Origin: DATGKK01 sp035294725
GTDB taxonomy: Bacteria; Actinomycetota; Acidimicrobiia; Acidimicrobiales; Bog-793
NCBI GenBank assembly: GCA_035294725.1
Contig: DATGKK010000005.1
Coordinates: 1 to 20,770, forward strand
Direction: 5' to 3'
DNA length: 20,770 bases
In this document: one piece after another, positions 1-6,199 of the stretch
Numbering within the stretch: the first letter of the stretch is position 1
Layout: each line of letters begins with the position of its first letter
Program-made: the position numbers and the translations under genes
The notes under the pieces: model-generated
Seen by the model: the letters and a program-made list of their open reading frames with translations, nothing else
Databases searched by the model: none
What the model was told of the DNA's origin: nothing

Positions 1-212
1 ACGAGGCCCAGTGCGAGAGCGCGGGCGGAGCCACGTGGCTCGCGGTCACGCCGACCGGCGGCGCCGCCGACCGGCGCCCGGTCGTCACCGAGGTGCTCGG
101 TCCGGCCTGGGGCTACCACCTCGATGACGTCAACCTCGCACTCGGCAACCTCGTCGCCGACGCCGCCCGGATGGCCGGCACCTACCTGAAGGGCGCTGCC
201 GGTGCCGGATAG
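1..212 (+). CDS. C-terminal end of a probable DUF3089 (alpha/beta-hydrolase-like) protein, partial
   Basis: The reading frame enters from the left edge (codons from base 3) and stops at TAG 210-212, giving about 69 residues. The last third reads LGPAWGYHLDDVNLALGNL and then an alanine-rich helix. A W-G-x-H-x-x-D-x-N-L-A-L-G-(D/N)-L pattern near the C-terminus is, as I recall, typical of the DUF3089 family, which has an alpha/beta-hydrolase fold; the His would be the candidate catalytic histidine. The substrate is unknown and the nucleophile region lies outside the window, so the family call rests only on this tail. The next gene begins 54 bases downstream on the same strand. Confidence 0.5.
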   Translation, partial: EAQCESAGGATWLAVTPTGGAADRRPVVTEVLGPAWGYHLDDVNLALGNLVADAARMAGTYLKGAAGAG

Positions 213-266
213 GCAGCCGGTCTACCGTTTCCGGGGACGAACCGCCGAAAGGATGAGGGCCATCTC

Positions 267-1595
267 GTGGCACGGGGGCTAGAAGGCAGCAATGGCGGAG
301 CCGGCGATGGGGGTGAGGCCACGGCTGGGGCTGCGCCGAGGAGCCGGCGACGAGTCGGCATGGCCGTGGCAGTCGTCGTCGTTGCCGCGGTGGGTCTCGG
401 TCTCGGTCTCGGGCTCGGCTCGGGCTCGCCGTCAGGACCTCGGGGCCGGACGGGGAGCACGGAGCCGCCAGGGGTCGCCACCGGTGGCACCTCGCCAACG
501 GCCGACTCCCTCGCAGGCATCTCCTGCGGGCAGCCCGGGGTTTGCATCGCCGTCGGCAACGAGGAGCGGGGACCCCGTATCCGCTCGCTCGCCGAGCGGA
601 GCGGCACCGGGAGCCAGAGCTGGCGCATCGTCGCGACCCCACCCGTGCCGGGCGCCTCGCTCGACCAGCTCGCCGCCGTCTCCTGCCCTTCGGGGAGCCG
701 CCTTTGGTGCATCGCGGTCGGCACCGCGCTCACACCGAACCGCCACGGCATCGCCGAGGTCTACTCCGGCGGCTCCTGGCGCCTCGCCGCGCACAGGTTC
801 CCAACGGGCACGTCGCTCTCGGGTGTCAGCTGCAGCTCCGTCGGCCGGTGCGTCGCCGTTGGAGCCCTCCAGCACGGCCTCGGCGACCTCCCCTTTGCCG
901 CGGTCCTGGGCGACGGCCGGTGGTCGACCTCGGCGACGCTGCGCCGCTCCTCCGGCTCGCTCGCCTCGGTCTCGTGCGGCGCGAGCTGCGTCGCCGTCGG
1001 GCAACTCAGCGACCACGGCCGGCCGGTACCGCTCGTGGAGGCGCTCCGCGGCTCGTCCTGGCAGGTAGTGCCGAGCGCGCTCCCGGCCGGCGCCAGTGGC
1101 GGCGGGATCCTCTCGTCGGTCTCGTGCCCCCCGGGCGGTCCGCCCAACCAGGTGTGCGTCGCCGTCGGCGTGCAGTACGACCGTTCGGGAGCCGCCGCCC
1201 CCCTTGTCGAGCAGGGTGCCGCCGGCCGGCGTTGGTCGCCCCTCGCCCTCCCGCAGCTGGGGAGCGTCGCCGGGGGAGCGCTGCTCGGCGTCAGCTGCAC
1301 CTCGGCGGGTTCCTGCGTCGCCGTCGGCTCGCGGCGCACGGCCGGCGCGGCTGGCGCCGCCTCGCTCGAGCCCCTCGTCCTCACCGAGTCAGGAGGAGCG
1401 TGGTCGCTGGCTCCTCGTCTCGCACTCGGCAGTTCCGCCGCCTCGCTCTCGGCGGTGAGCTGCTCGGGGGGCTTGTCCTGCCGGGCCGTCGGGAGCGCGC
1501 TCGCCCGCCCGGGGCGGATCGGCACCCTCGTCGTGAGCCTTGACCGAGGGCGCCTCGTGGTAGTGCCCAGCGCGAGCCCCGGGCTCGCCGGCTGA
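267..1595 (+). CDS. Membrane-anchored surface protein with seven Cys-pair repeats, probable beta-propeller
   Basis: The protein has 442 residues. Residues 1-31 are a short, partly basic N-terminus, residues 32-50 form one hydrophobic segment rich in V, A and GL pairs, and a Gly/Ser/Thr-rich linker runs to about 80. The rest should lie outside the membrane. It contains seven repeats about 48-57 residues apart, each with a core L-x-x-(V/I)-S-C, 3-9 residues, then C-x-A-V-G. The cysteine pairs are 87/93, 140/148, 189/195, 237/241, 287/297, 344/350 and 399/405, and these 14 are the only cysteines. Between cores lie patterns such as PLVE and G-x-W, as in beta-propeller blades of the BNR/Asp-box or WD40 type. 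Seven blades and one disulfide per blade are inferences. No catalytic residues are recognised. The GTG start at 267 has GAGGG at 255-259; an in-frame ATG at 360 would begin just before the membrane segment. Confidence 0.8.
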   Translation: MARGLEGSNGGAGDGGEATAGAAPRSRRRVGMAVAVVVVAAVGLGLGLGLGSGSPSGPRGRTGSTEPPGVATGGTSPTADSLAGISCGQPGVCIAVGNEERGPRIRSLAERSGTGSQSWRIVATPPVPGASLDQLAAVSCPSGSRLWCIAVGTALTPNRHGIAEVYSGGSWRLAAHRFPTGTSLSGVSCSSVGRCVAVGALQHGLGDLPFAAVLGDGRWSTSATLRRSSGSLASVSCGASCVAVGQLSDHGRPVPLVEALRGSSWQVVPSALPAGASGGGILSSVSCPPGGPPNQVCVAVGVQYDRSGAAAPLVEQGAAGRRWSPLALPQLGSVAGGALLGVSCTSAGSCVAVGSRRTAGAAGAASLEPLVLTESGGAWSLAPRLALGSSAASLSAVSCSGGLSCRAVGSALARPGRIGTLVVSLDRGRLVVVPSASPGLAG

Positions 1596-1605
1596 TCCTC
1601 CGGCG
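1586..1605. terminator. Small hairpin between converging genes
   Basis: CGCCGG (1586-1591) and CCGGCG (1600-1605) form a 6-bp stem with an 8-base loop, followed by TTCT. A second, nearly perfect palindrome (1572-1588) overlaps its left arm, so two alternative folds are possible. It straddles the stop of the surface protein and lies just before the end of the convergent peptidase gene, where a bidirectional terminator would be expected. There is no real U-tract, so this is tentative. Confidence 0.3.
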
Positions 1606-1612
1606 TTCTGGC

Positions 1613-3061
1613 TCAGGGCACGCGGGAGAGGACGTGGGCGACGGCGGCGGTGACCCGGATCGCCGTAGGGAGGTGCAGCATCTCGTTCGGTCCGTGCGCG
1701 TTCGACTCGGGACCGAGCACGCCGGTGACGAGGAACTGCGCCGACGGGCATGACCTTTGGAGCTCGCTCAGGAACGGGATCGTCCCGCCCTCTCCCATCC
1801 CCCGGGCCGGTGCACCGAAGTAGCTGAGGGAGGCCTGTTCGGTCGCCGCCTCGAGCCACGGTGCCATCTCAGGGGCATCGAACCCGTCGGCACCCACTGC
1901 GTCTGCCACCTCGACCTCGGCGCCGTCGGGCGGGTCGGCCGAGAGTGCCGCCGCAAGCTCTGCCGCGACCGCCGCAGCGTCGGCCGATGGCGGGATCCGC
2001 AGTGACAGCTTCGCTGTCGTGAAGGGCCGGATGACGTTGCCGGCGTCGGCGACCGCCGGGAGGCCGTCCATGCCGATGACGGCGAGGGACGCCGACCACG
2101 AGCGCGCGAGCAGCGCCTCGTGCTCCGACGCGCCGCCGGCGAGCACGAGGCCGGCGGTCGTCGGGAAGCGGTCGAGGCTGGCGCCTCCGATCTCCGCGAG
2201 GAGCGCCTCGGCCTCGCGACAGCGACCGGGAGGGATCGGCACCTCCACCGAGTCGAGGAGCACCTTGCCCGTCTGCTCGTCCTCGATCCGGCTGAGCAGC
2301 TGCCGGAGGAGCCGGAACGAGTCCGGCACCACCCCACCGCCGGCTCCACTGTGGATCGCCTCCTCGAGGACCCTTACGCGAAGCGTCGCCGCCACGAGCC
2401 CCCGCAGGGACGTCGTCGTCCAGAGCCGGTCGTAGGTGGTGGCTCCGGAGTCGAGGCCGACGACGAGGGCCGGTCCCGCCGGCCCGATCCGTTGCCCGAG
2501 CAGCTCGAGATACGCGCCAAGGTGGGGGCTTCCGCTCTCCTCGCTCGCCTCGATGATCGCGATGCAGCGGCCATGCGGCAGTCCCGCCCGCTCGAGCAGC
2601 TCGATCGCCCCGAGGGCGGCGAAGATGGAGTAGCCGTCGTCGGCGGTGCCGCGCCCGTAGAGGCGGTCGCCCTCCCGCACCGGCTCGAAGGGGGCGAGCC
2701 CGCTCCGCCAGGCGCCGAGCGGAGGCTGCTTGTCGAGGTGGCCGTAGAGCAGCGTGGTCGCCTCCCCGGCGCCGGCTCCGGTGGCGGGAGCCTCGGCCAG
2801 CACGACCGGCGTGAGGCCGGGCAACTCGACGACCTCGACGCGCAGCCCGGAGATCTGCCGGTCCCGCGCCCAGGAGGCGAGGAGGTCGGCCGCGCGGCGG
2901 ATCTCACCCCGATCTGCCCACTCGGCGTCGAACTCGGGCGAGAGGCAGCGGATCCGCACGTACTCCGACAGGACGGGGAGGGCGTCGTTCTCCCAAAGCT
3001 CCTCGGATCCGGCGAGCAGCTCTGGCGGCGCGGGCGGTAGGGATGCCGGGGTCGTGGTCAC
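1613..3061 (-). CDS. M20 family metallopeptidase (dipeptidase-like)
   Basis: This is a 482-residue cytosolic hydrolase of the M20 family, which uses two zinc ions to cleave dipeptides or acyl-amino acids. The metal ligands and catalytic residues can be followed: YGHLDKQP (His108, Asp110), TADDG (bridging Asp142), EASEESGS (catalytic Glu174 and ligand Glu175), LDSG (Asp204) and SNAHGPNE (His456 near the end). A dimerisation-domain insert lies between about 215 and 370. The length suits carnosinase/dipeptidase-type M20 members (about 450-480). The GTG start at 3061 places the gene 20 bases after the methyltransferase stop. The frame stays open further upstream, but that part is Arg-rich and antisense-like and overlaps the methyltransferase. 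No strong Shine-Dalgarno precedes 3061, so translation may depend on the upstream gene. The substrate is not determined. Confidence 0.88.
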   Translation of the reverse strand: MTTTPASLPPAPPELLAGSEELWENDALPVLSEYVRIRCLSPEFDAEWADRGEIRRAADLLASWARDRQISGLRVEVVELPGLTPVVLAEAPATGAGAGEATTLLYGHLDKQPPLGAWRSGLAPFEPVREGDRLYGRGTADDGYSIFAALGAIELLERAGLPHGRCIAIIEASEESGSPHLGAYLELLGQRIGPAGPALVVGLDSGATTYDRLWTTTSLRGLVAATLRVRVLEEAIHSGAGGGVVPDSFRLLRQLLSRIEDEQTGKVLLDSVEVPIPPGRCREAEALLAEIGGASLDRFPTTAGLVLAGGASEHEALLARSWSASLAVIGMDGLPAVADAGNVIRPFTTAKLSLRIPPSADAAAVAAELAAALSADPPDGAEVEVADAVGADGFDAPEMAPWLEAATEQASLSYFGAPARGMGEGGTIPFLSELQRSCPSAQFLVTGVLGPESNAHGPNEMLHLPTAIRVTAAVAHVLSRVP

Positions 3062-3081
3062 GGCGGGGAGTCTTGCCGAGC

Positions 3082-3750
3082 TCAGGCTGGTCGCGCGCGG
3101 ACCACCCTTGTGACCACGGTCCAGACCCCTGAGCCACAGCTGGAGGTGACGGCGTCGACGGGCCCGAGCACCGGCGACAGCGCGCGCTCGACACGGTCGG
3201 GCGGCAGGTAGATCGGGGTCTCGTCGCCGCTCGTGGAGACGAACACGAGGCGGCCCTCCTCCCGGAGCACGCGGGCGTACTCGGCCGGGAACAGGTAGGC
3301 GTTCACGCAGACGACGGCATCGAGGCTCCGATCGGCGAAGGGAAGCTGCGCGGCGTCGGCGCGGCACAGCGAGACCCGCGCCGGGCGAGGTGCCAAGGCG
3401 AGCATCTCTGCGGCGAGGTCCACCGAGATCACGTGCTCGAACACCTCGAGCAAGGGCGGGGTCTGGATCCCCGTCCCGCTCCCGATCTCGAGGGCGGTCC
3501 CGCCCGGCGGGACGTTCCCGCGGGCGAGGGCGTCAGCCGTCGGCCGGAGCCGGTCGGCACCTCCCCTCGTATGCCATTCGGGAGCAAGGCTGTCGAACAG
3601 CTCCCGGATCTTCTCCCTCCGTTCCGGGTTCCAGCCTCCCGAGTCGAACGCGATCTCCTCGGTCACGCGCTGCATGGGCAGGTAGTCCTGCGGGTCGCGT
3701 TCGGGTCGCGGGCCGGCCGGCACGAGCGGCGGGAGCACCCGGAGCGGCAA
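3082..3750 (-). CDS. Class I SAM-dependent methyltransferase
   Basis: The protein has up to 222 residues with a Rossmann-type methyltransferase core: motif I LEIGSGTG (residues 87-94, SAM glycine loop), a motif II acidic residue in VISVDLAAEM (about Asp111), and RADAAQLPFADRSLDAVVC (adenine site and post-II). The N-terminal part EKIRELFDSLAPEWHTR resembles the cap helices of small-molecule methyltransferases. The longest frame starts with TTG at 3750, 13 bases after the acyl-CoA dehydrogenase stop; an ATG at 3675 (reading MQRVTEEIAF) is a good alternative and would give 197 residues. The acceptor is unknown. Its tight placement between a dehydrogenase and a peptidase suggests one minus-strand operon, perhaps acting on an acyl or amino-acid derivative, but that is inference. 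Confidence 0.82.
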   Translation of the reverse strand: MPLRVLPPLVPAGPRPERDPQDYLPMQRVTEEIAFDSGGWNPERREKIRELFDSLAPEWHTRGGADRLRPTADALARGNVPPGGTALEIGSGTGIQTPPLLEVFEHVISVDLAAEMLALAPRPARVSLCRADAAQLPFADRSLDAVVCVNAYLFPAEYARVLREEGRLVFVSTSGDETPIYLPPDRVERALSPVLGPVDAVTSSCGSGVWTVVTRVVRARPA

Positions 3751-3763
3751 GGGGCGTCCGTGC

Positions 3764-4918
3764 TCAGTAGGACTTCGGCAGCTGCAGCGAGTGCTGGGCC
3801 ACGAAGTTGAGGATCATCTCCCTGCTCACCGGAGCGGTGCGGAGGAGCCGCGCGGTGCCCCAGAGGTCGGCGAGGCCGTACTCGGTCGCGAGCCCGTTCC
3901 CACCGTGGGTCTGCATGGCCTGGTCAAGGGCGCGCAGCGCGGCTTCGGCGCTTGCGTACTTGGCCATGTTGGCCGCCTCGGCCGCGTCGACGTCGTGGTC
4001 GTAGCTCCACGCCGCCTTCGCGAGCATGAGCCGGGCCAGCTCCACCTCGACCTTCGCCGCCGCGAGGGGGTGGGCGATGCCCTGGTGGGCGCCGATCGGT
4101 GTGCCCCAGACCGAGCGCTCCCGTGCGTAGGAGGCCGCCCGCTCGAGTGCGTAGCGGCCGATCCCGCAGGCTACGGCGGCCCCCATAAGCCGCTCGGGGT
4201 TGAGGCCGGCGAAGACCTGCCGGAGACCGTCGCCCTCGGCGCCGAGCAGGCGGTCGGGGCCAAGCCGGACCGAGTCGAAAAAGAGCGTGAACTGCTTTTC
4301 GGGGGCTGCGATCTCGACCGGGATGTGCGTGGCCTCGAGGCCAGGGGCGTCGGTGTCCACGATGAACAGGCTGAGCCGGGCGCGGCCGGTCTCCTCGTCG
4401 GTCCCCGTGCGGGCGACGACGAGCACGGCCTCGGCCTCGTCCACGCCGGAGATGTAGTACTTCGTCCCGCCGAGCCGCCACTCGTCGCCGTCCCTCGTCG
4501 CCGTCGTCGAGATGCGGTGGGAGTTCGAGCCGGCGTCGGGCTCGGTGATGGCGAAGGCCATCTTCACCTCGCCCGAGGCGAGCCCGGGCAGCCAGCGCTG
4601 CTGCTGCTCCTCGGTCCCGAACCTGGCGAGGAGGGTGGCGCAGATCGCCGGCGATACGAGGATGAGGAGCAGAGGGCAGCCCGCCGCCGCCACCTCCTCG
4701 CAGACGATGGTCAGCTCCGCGATGCCCATGCCGCCGCCGCCGTAGCGCTCGGGGAGGTGGACGCCGAGGAAGCCGGCCTCGCCGAGCGCGCGCCAGAGCT
4801 CGGACTGCTTCTCCCCTGTTCGGGTCTTCTCCTGGAAGTAGGTGTGGCCGAACCCGCCCGCGAGCTTCGCGACCGCGTCCCGCAGCATCTCCTGCTCTGG
4901 GGTGAGGCGAAAGTCCAT
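3764..4918 (-). CDS. Acyl-CoA dehydrogenase family protein
   Basis: This 384-residue FAD enzyme is the usual size for acyl-CoA dehydrogenases, which introduce a 2,3-double bond into acyl-CoA and pass electrons to ETF. Visible parts are the N-terminal helical domain (MDFRLTPEQEML), the middle beta-domain FAD/substrate motif MAFAITEPDAGSN (120-132), and the C-terminal helical domain with QAMQTHGGNG (333-342). The C-terminal catalytic Glu of MCAD-type enzymes is absent: the equivalent site is in RTAPVSREM (Ala362). A Glu in NPERLMG (Glu242) aligns with the base used by isovaleryl-CoA dehydrogenase, so that subtype is likely. The ATG at 4918 is chosen because the protein begins with the typical N-terminus; the frame is open further upstream only as antisense-like sequence. 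It is probably the first gene of the three-gene minus-strand operon. The substrate is unknown. Confidence 0.9.
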   Translation of the reverse strand: MDFRLTPEQEMLRDAVAKLAGGFGHTYFQEKTRTGEKQSELWRALGEAGFLGVHLPERYGGGGMGIAELTIVCEEVAAAGCPLLLILVSPAICATLLARFGTEEQQQRWLPGLASGEVKMAFAITEPDAGSNSHRISTTATRDGDEWRLGGTKYYISGVDEAEAVLVVARTGTDEETGRARLSLFIVDTDAPGLEATHIPVEIAAPEKQFTLFFDSVRLGPDRLLGAEGDGLRQVFAGLNPERLMGAAVACGIGRYALERAASYARERSVWGTPIGAHQGIAHPLAAAKVEVELARLMLAKAAWSYDHDVDAAEAANMAKYASAEAALRALDQAMQTHGGNGLATEYGLADLWGTARLLRTAPVSREMILNFVAQHSLQLPKSY

Positions 4919-4927
4919 CTCCCGCCG

Positions 4928-4933
4928 AGGATA
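4928..4933 (-). promoter_or_regulatory. Probable -10 box (TATCCT) of the acyl-CoA dehydrogenase operon
   Basis: On the minus strand TATCCT ends nine bases before the ATG at 4918. That fits the actinobacterial TANNNT -10 pattern and would place transcription initiation at or within a few bases of the start codon. A GGGAG lies directly against the ATG, too close to work as a normal Shine-Dalgarno. No clear -35 box is visible. Confidence 0.45.
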
Positions 4934-4992
4934 CGCATCTCGCGGCCGGCGGGCGACCGGGCCGAAGCCACCTTCAGGCCCGGCCGTGCCGC

Positions 4993-4998
4993 TAGCGT
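4993..4998 (+). promoter_or_regulatory. Probable -10 box (TAGCGT) for the glmU operon
   Basis: TAGCGT fits the TANNNT pattern and lies in the only intergenic region upstream of the glmU-prs block, divergent from the acyl-CoA dehydrogenase promoter. Transcription would start near 5005, followed by the GAGGAGG at 5015-5021. A -35 element is not convincing. Confidence 0.4.
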
Positions 4999-5030
4999 CG
5001 GGAGCGACGCGCCCGAGGAGGTGTTGCTCG

Positions 5031-5057
5031 ATGTCGCGACAGCGGCGATGCAGATGA
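5031..5057 (+). CDS. Possible eight-codon leader ORF overlapping the glmU start
   Basis: ATG 5031 to TGA 5055-5057 encodes MSRQRRCR. GAGGAGG at 5015-5021 lies nine bases upstream, the best ribosome-binding site in this region. The TGA overlaps an in-frame glmU ATG (5054-5056) in an ATGA arrangement, the classic layout for translational coupling. Four of its eight codons are Arg, including CGA and AGA, which are rare in such G+C-rich genomes. It could be a regulatory leader peptide or a chance frame; no family can be assigned to something so short. Confidence 0.3.
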   Translation: MSRQRRCR

Positions 5058-6157
5058 GGCAGCACAGGCGGCGGCCGCTCTCCGCCGTGGTCCTTGCCGC
5101 AGGCGAGGGCACACGGATGAGGTCGGCGATGCCGAAACCTCTCCACCGCCTGTGCGGCCGGCCGATGATCCTGCACGTGCTCGACACCCTGGCCGAGCTC
5201 ACGATGGAGCGGGTCGTCGTCGTCGTCGGCCACGGCGCGACGGAGGTCACGAAGGTGATCCAGGCCGAGGCGCCGTCCGGGCTGCAACTCGAGTTCGTGG
5301 AGCAGCCCGAGACCCGCGGCACGGGCGACGCCGTCGCCGTCGGGCTCACCGGCTTCCCGGAGTCCTACCTCGAGTTCGAGAACGCCGACCTCCTCGTCCT
5401 CCCAGGGGACACGCCGCTCGTCCGGCCGGCCACCATCGCCGCTCTCGTCCGCCAGCACCGCGAGCAGGACGCCGCGGCCACCGTGCTGACTGCCGTCGTG
5501 AGCGACCCGTCAGGCTGCTCCCGGGTGGTCCGGGACAAAGACGGCCGCCCCGCCCGCATCGTCGACGACCCCGACTGCACGGCTGAGGAGCTCGACATCG
5601 AGGAGGTGGCGACGCAGATCTACTGCTTCCGCCACGACGTGCTCGCTCCCGTCCTGCGGCGGCTGGCGCCGGACCGGACCACCGGGGAGTACTTCCTCAC
5701 CTCGACGATCGAGGTCCTCCACGACGCCGGGTACCCGCTCAGCGCTCTCGTTGCCGAGGACCCCGTCGAGGCGGCGGGGGTGAACGACCGGGCCCAGCTC
5801 GCCGCCGCGGAGGCGGAGCTGCGCGCCCGGGTCAACGAGCGCTGGATGCGCGGAGGGGTCACGATGCTCGACCCGGAGGCGACCTACCTCGACATGAGCG
5901 TTCGGCTCGGCCGGGACGTCGTCATCCTCCCGGGCGTCATGCTCGAGGGGTCGACGTCGGTCGGCGACGGCGCCGTGATCGGACCCGAGACCCGCCTCGT
6001 CGACTGCGAGGTCGGAGCAGGAGCGAGGCTCGAGCGCTGCTCGGCGGAGCGCGCCGTCATCGGCGAGAATGCCGCCGTCGGGCCGTACTCCGTGCTCGAG
6101 CCGGGAACGCGGCTGGCGCCGGGGAGCCGGGTCGGGCCATTCTTCGGTCGGGGCTGA
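5048..6157 (+). CDS. glmU: GlmU-like sugar-1-phosphate nucleotidyltransferase with a truncated acetyltransferase domain
   Basis: In the usual enzyme, GlmU acetylates glucosamine-1-phosphate and then makes UDP-GlcNAc for peptidoglycan. This protein has only 369 residues, against about 450-490 in the family. The uridylyltransferase domain is clear: LAAGEGTRM (16-24), PKPLH with Lys30, QPETRGTGDAV, LPGDTPLV (Asp121, metal ligand), GEYFLT, and GVND (Asn246, metal ligand). A left-handed beta-helix begins at about 272 but stops after VGPYSVLEPGTRL, about four or five coils in, so the acetyltransferase catalytic His and NYDG region are missing. Three sugar-contact positions of E. coli GlmU (Gly140, Glu154, Asn169) are Ser159, Asp173 and Ala188 here. 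Its place before prs supports the symbol, but specificity may differ. Starts at 5048 or 5054 are both possible. prs follows 42 bases downstream. Confidence 0.8.
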   Translation: MQMRQHRRRPLSAVVLAAGEGTRMRSAMPKPLHRLCGRPMILHVLDTLAELTMERVVVVVGHGATEVTKVIQAEAPSGLQLEFVEQPETRGTGDAVAVGLTGFPESYLEFENADLLVLPGDTPLVRPATIAALVRQHREQDAAATVLTAVVSDPSGCSRVVRDKDGRPARIVDDPDCTAEELDIEEVATQIYCFRHDVLAPVLRRLAPDRTTGEYFLTSTIEVLHDAGYPLSALVAEDPVEAAGVNDRAQLAAAEAELRARVNERWMRGGVTMLDPEATYLDMSVRLGRDVVILPGVMLEGSTSVGDGAVIGPETRLVDCEVGAGARLERCSAERAVIGENAAVGPYSVLEPGTRLAPGSRVGPFFGRG

Positions 6158-6199
6158 GGGCTGGCTCCCGGAAGGGCGCGACGGACGGAGGACTCGAGG

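Noticed and set aside
3062..3367. Upstream in-frame extension of the M20 peptidase
   Set aside because: Arg/Pro-rich sequence overlapping the methyltransferase motifs; homologues of this family start close to the GTG at 3061.
3791..5047. Upstream in-frame extension of glmU through the acyl-CoA dehydrogenase gene
   Set aside because: The extension is antisense to a convincing gene and adds no known domain; GlmU proteins begin just before LAAGEGTRM.
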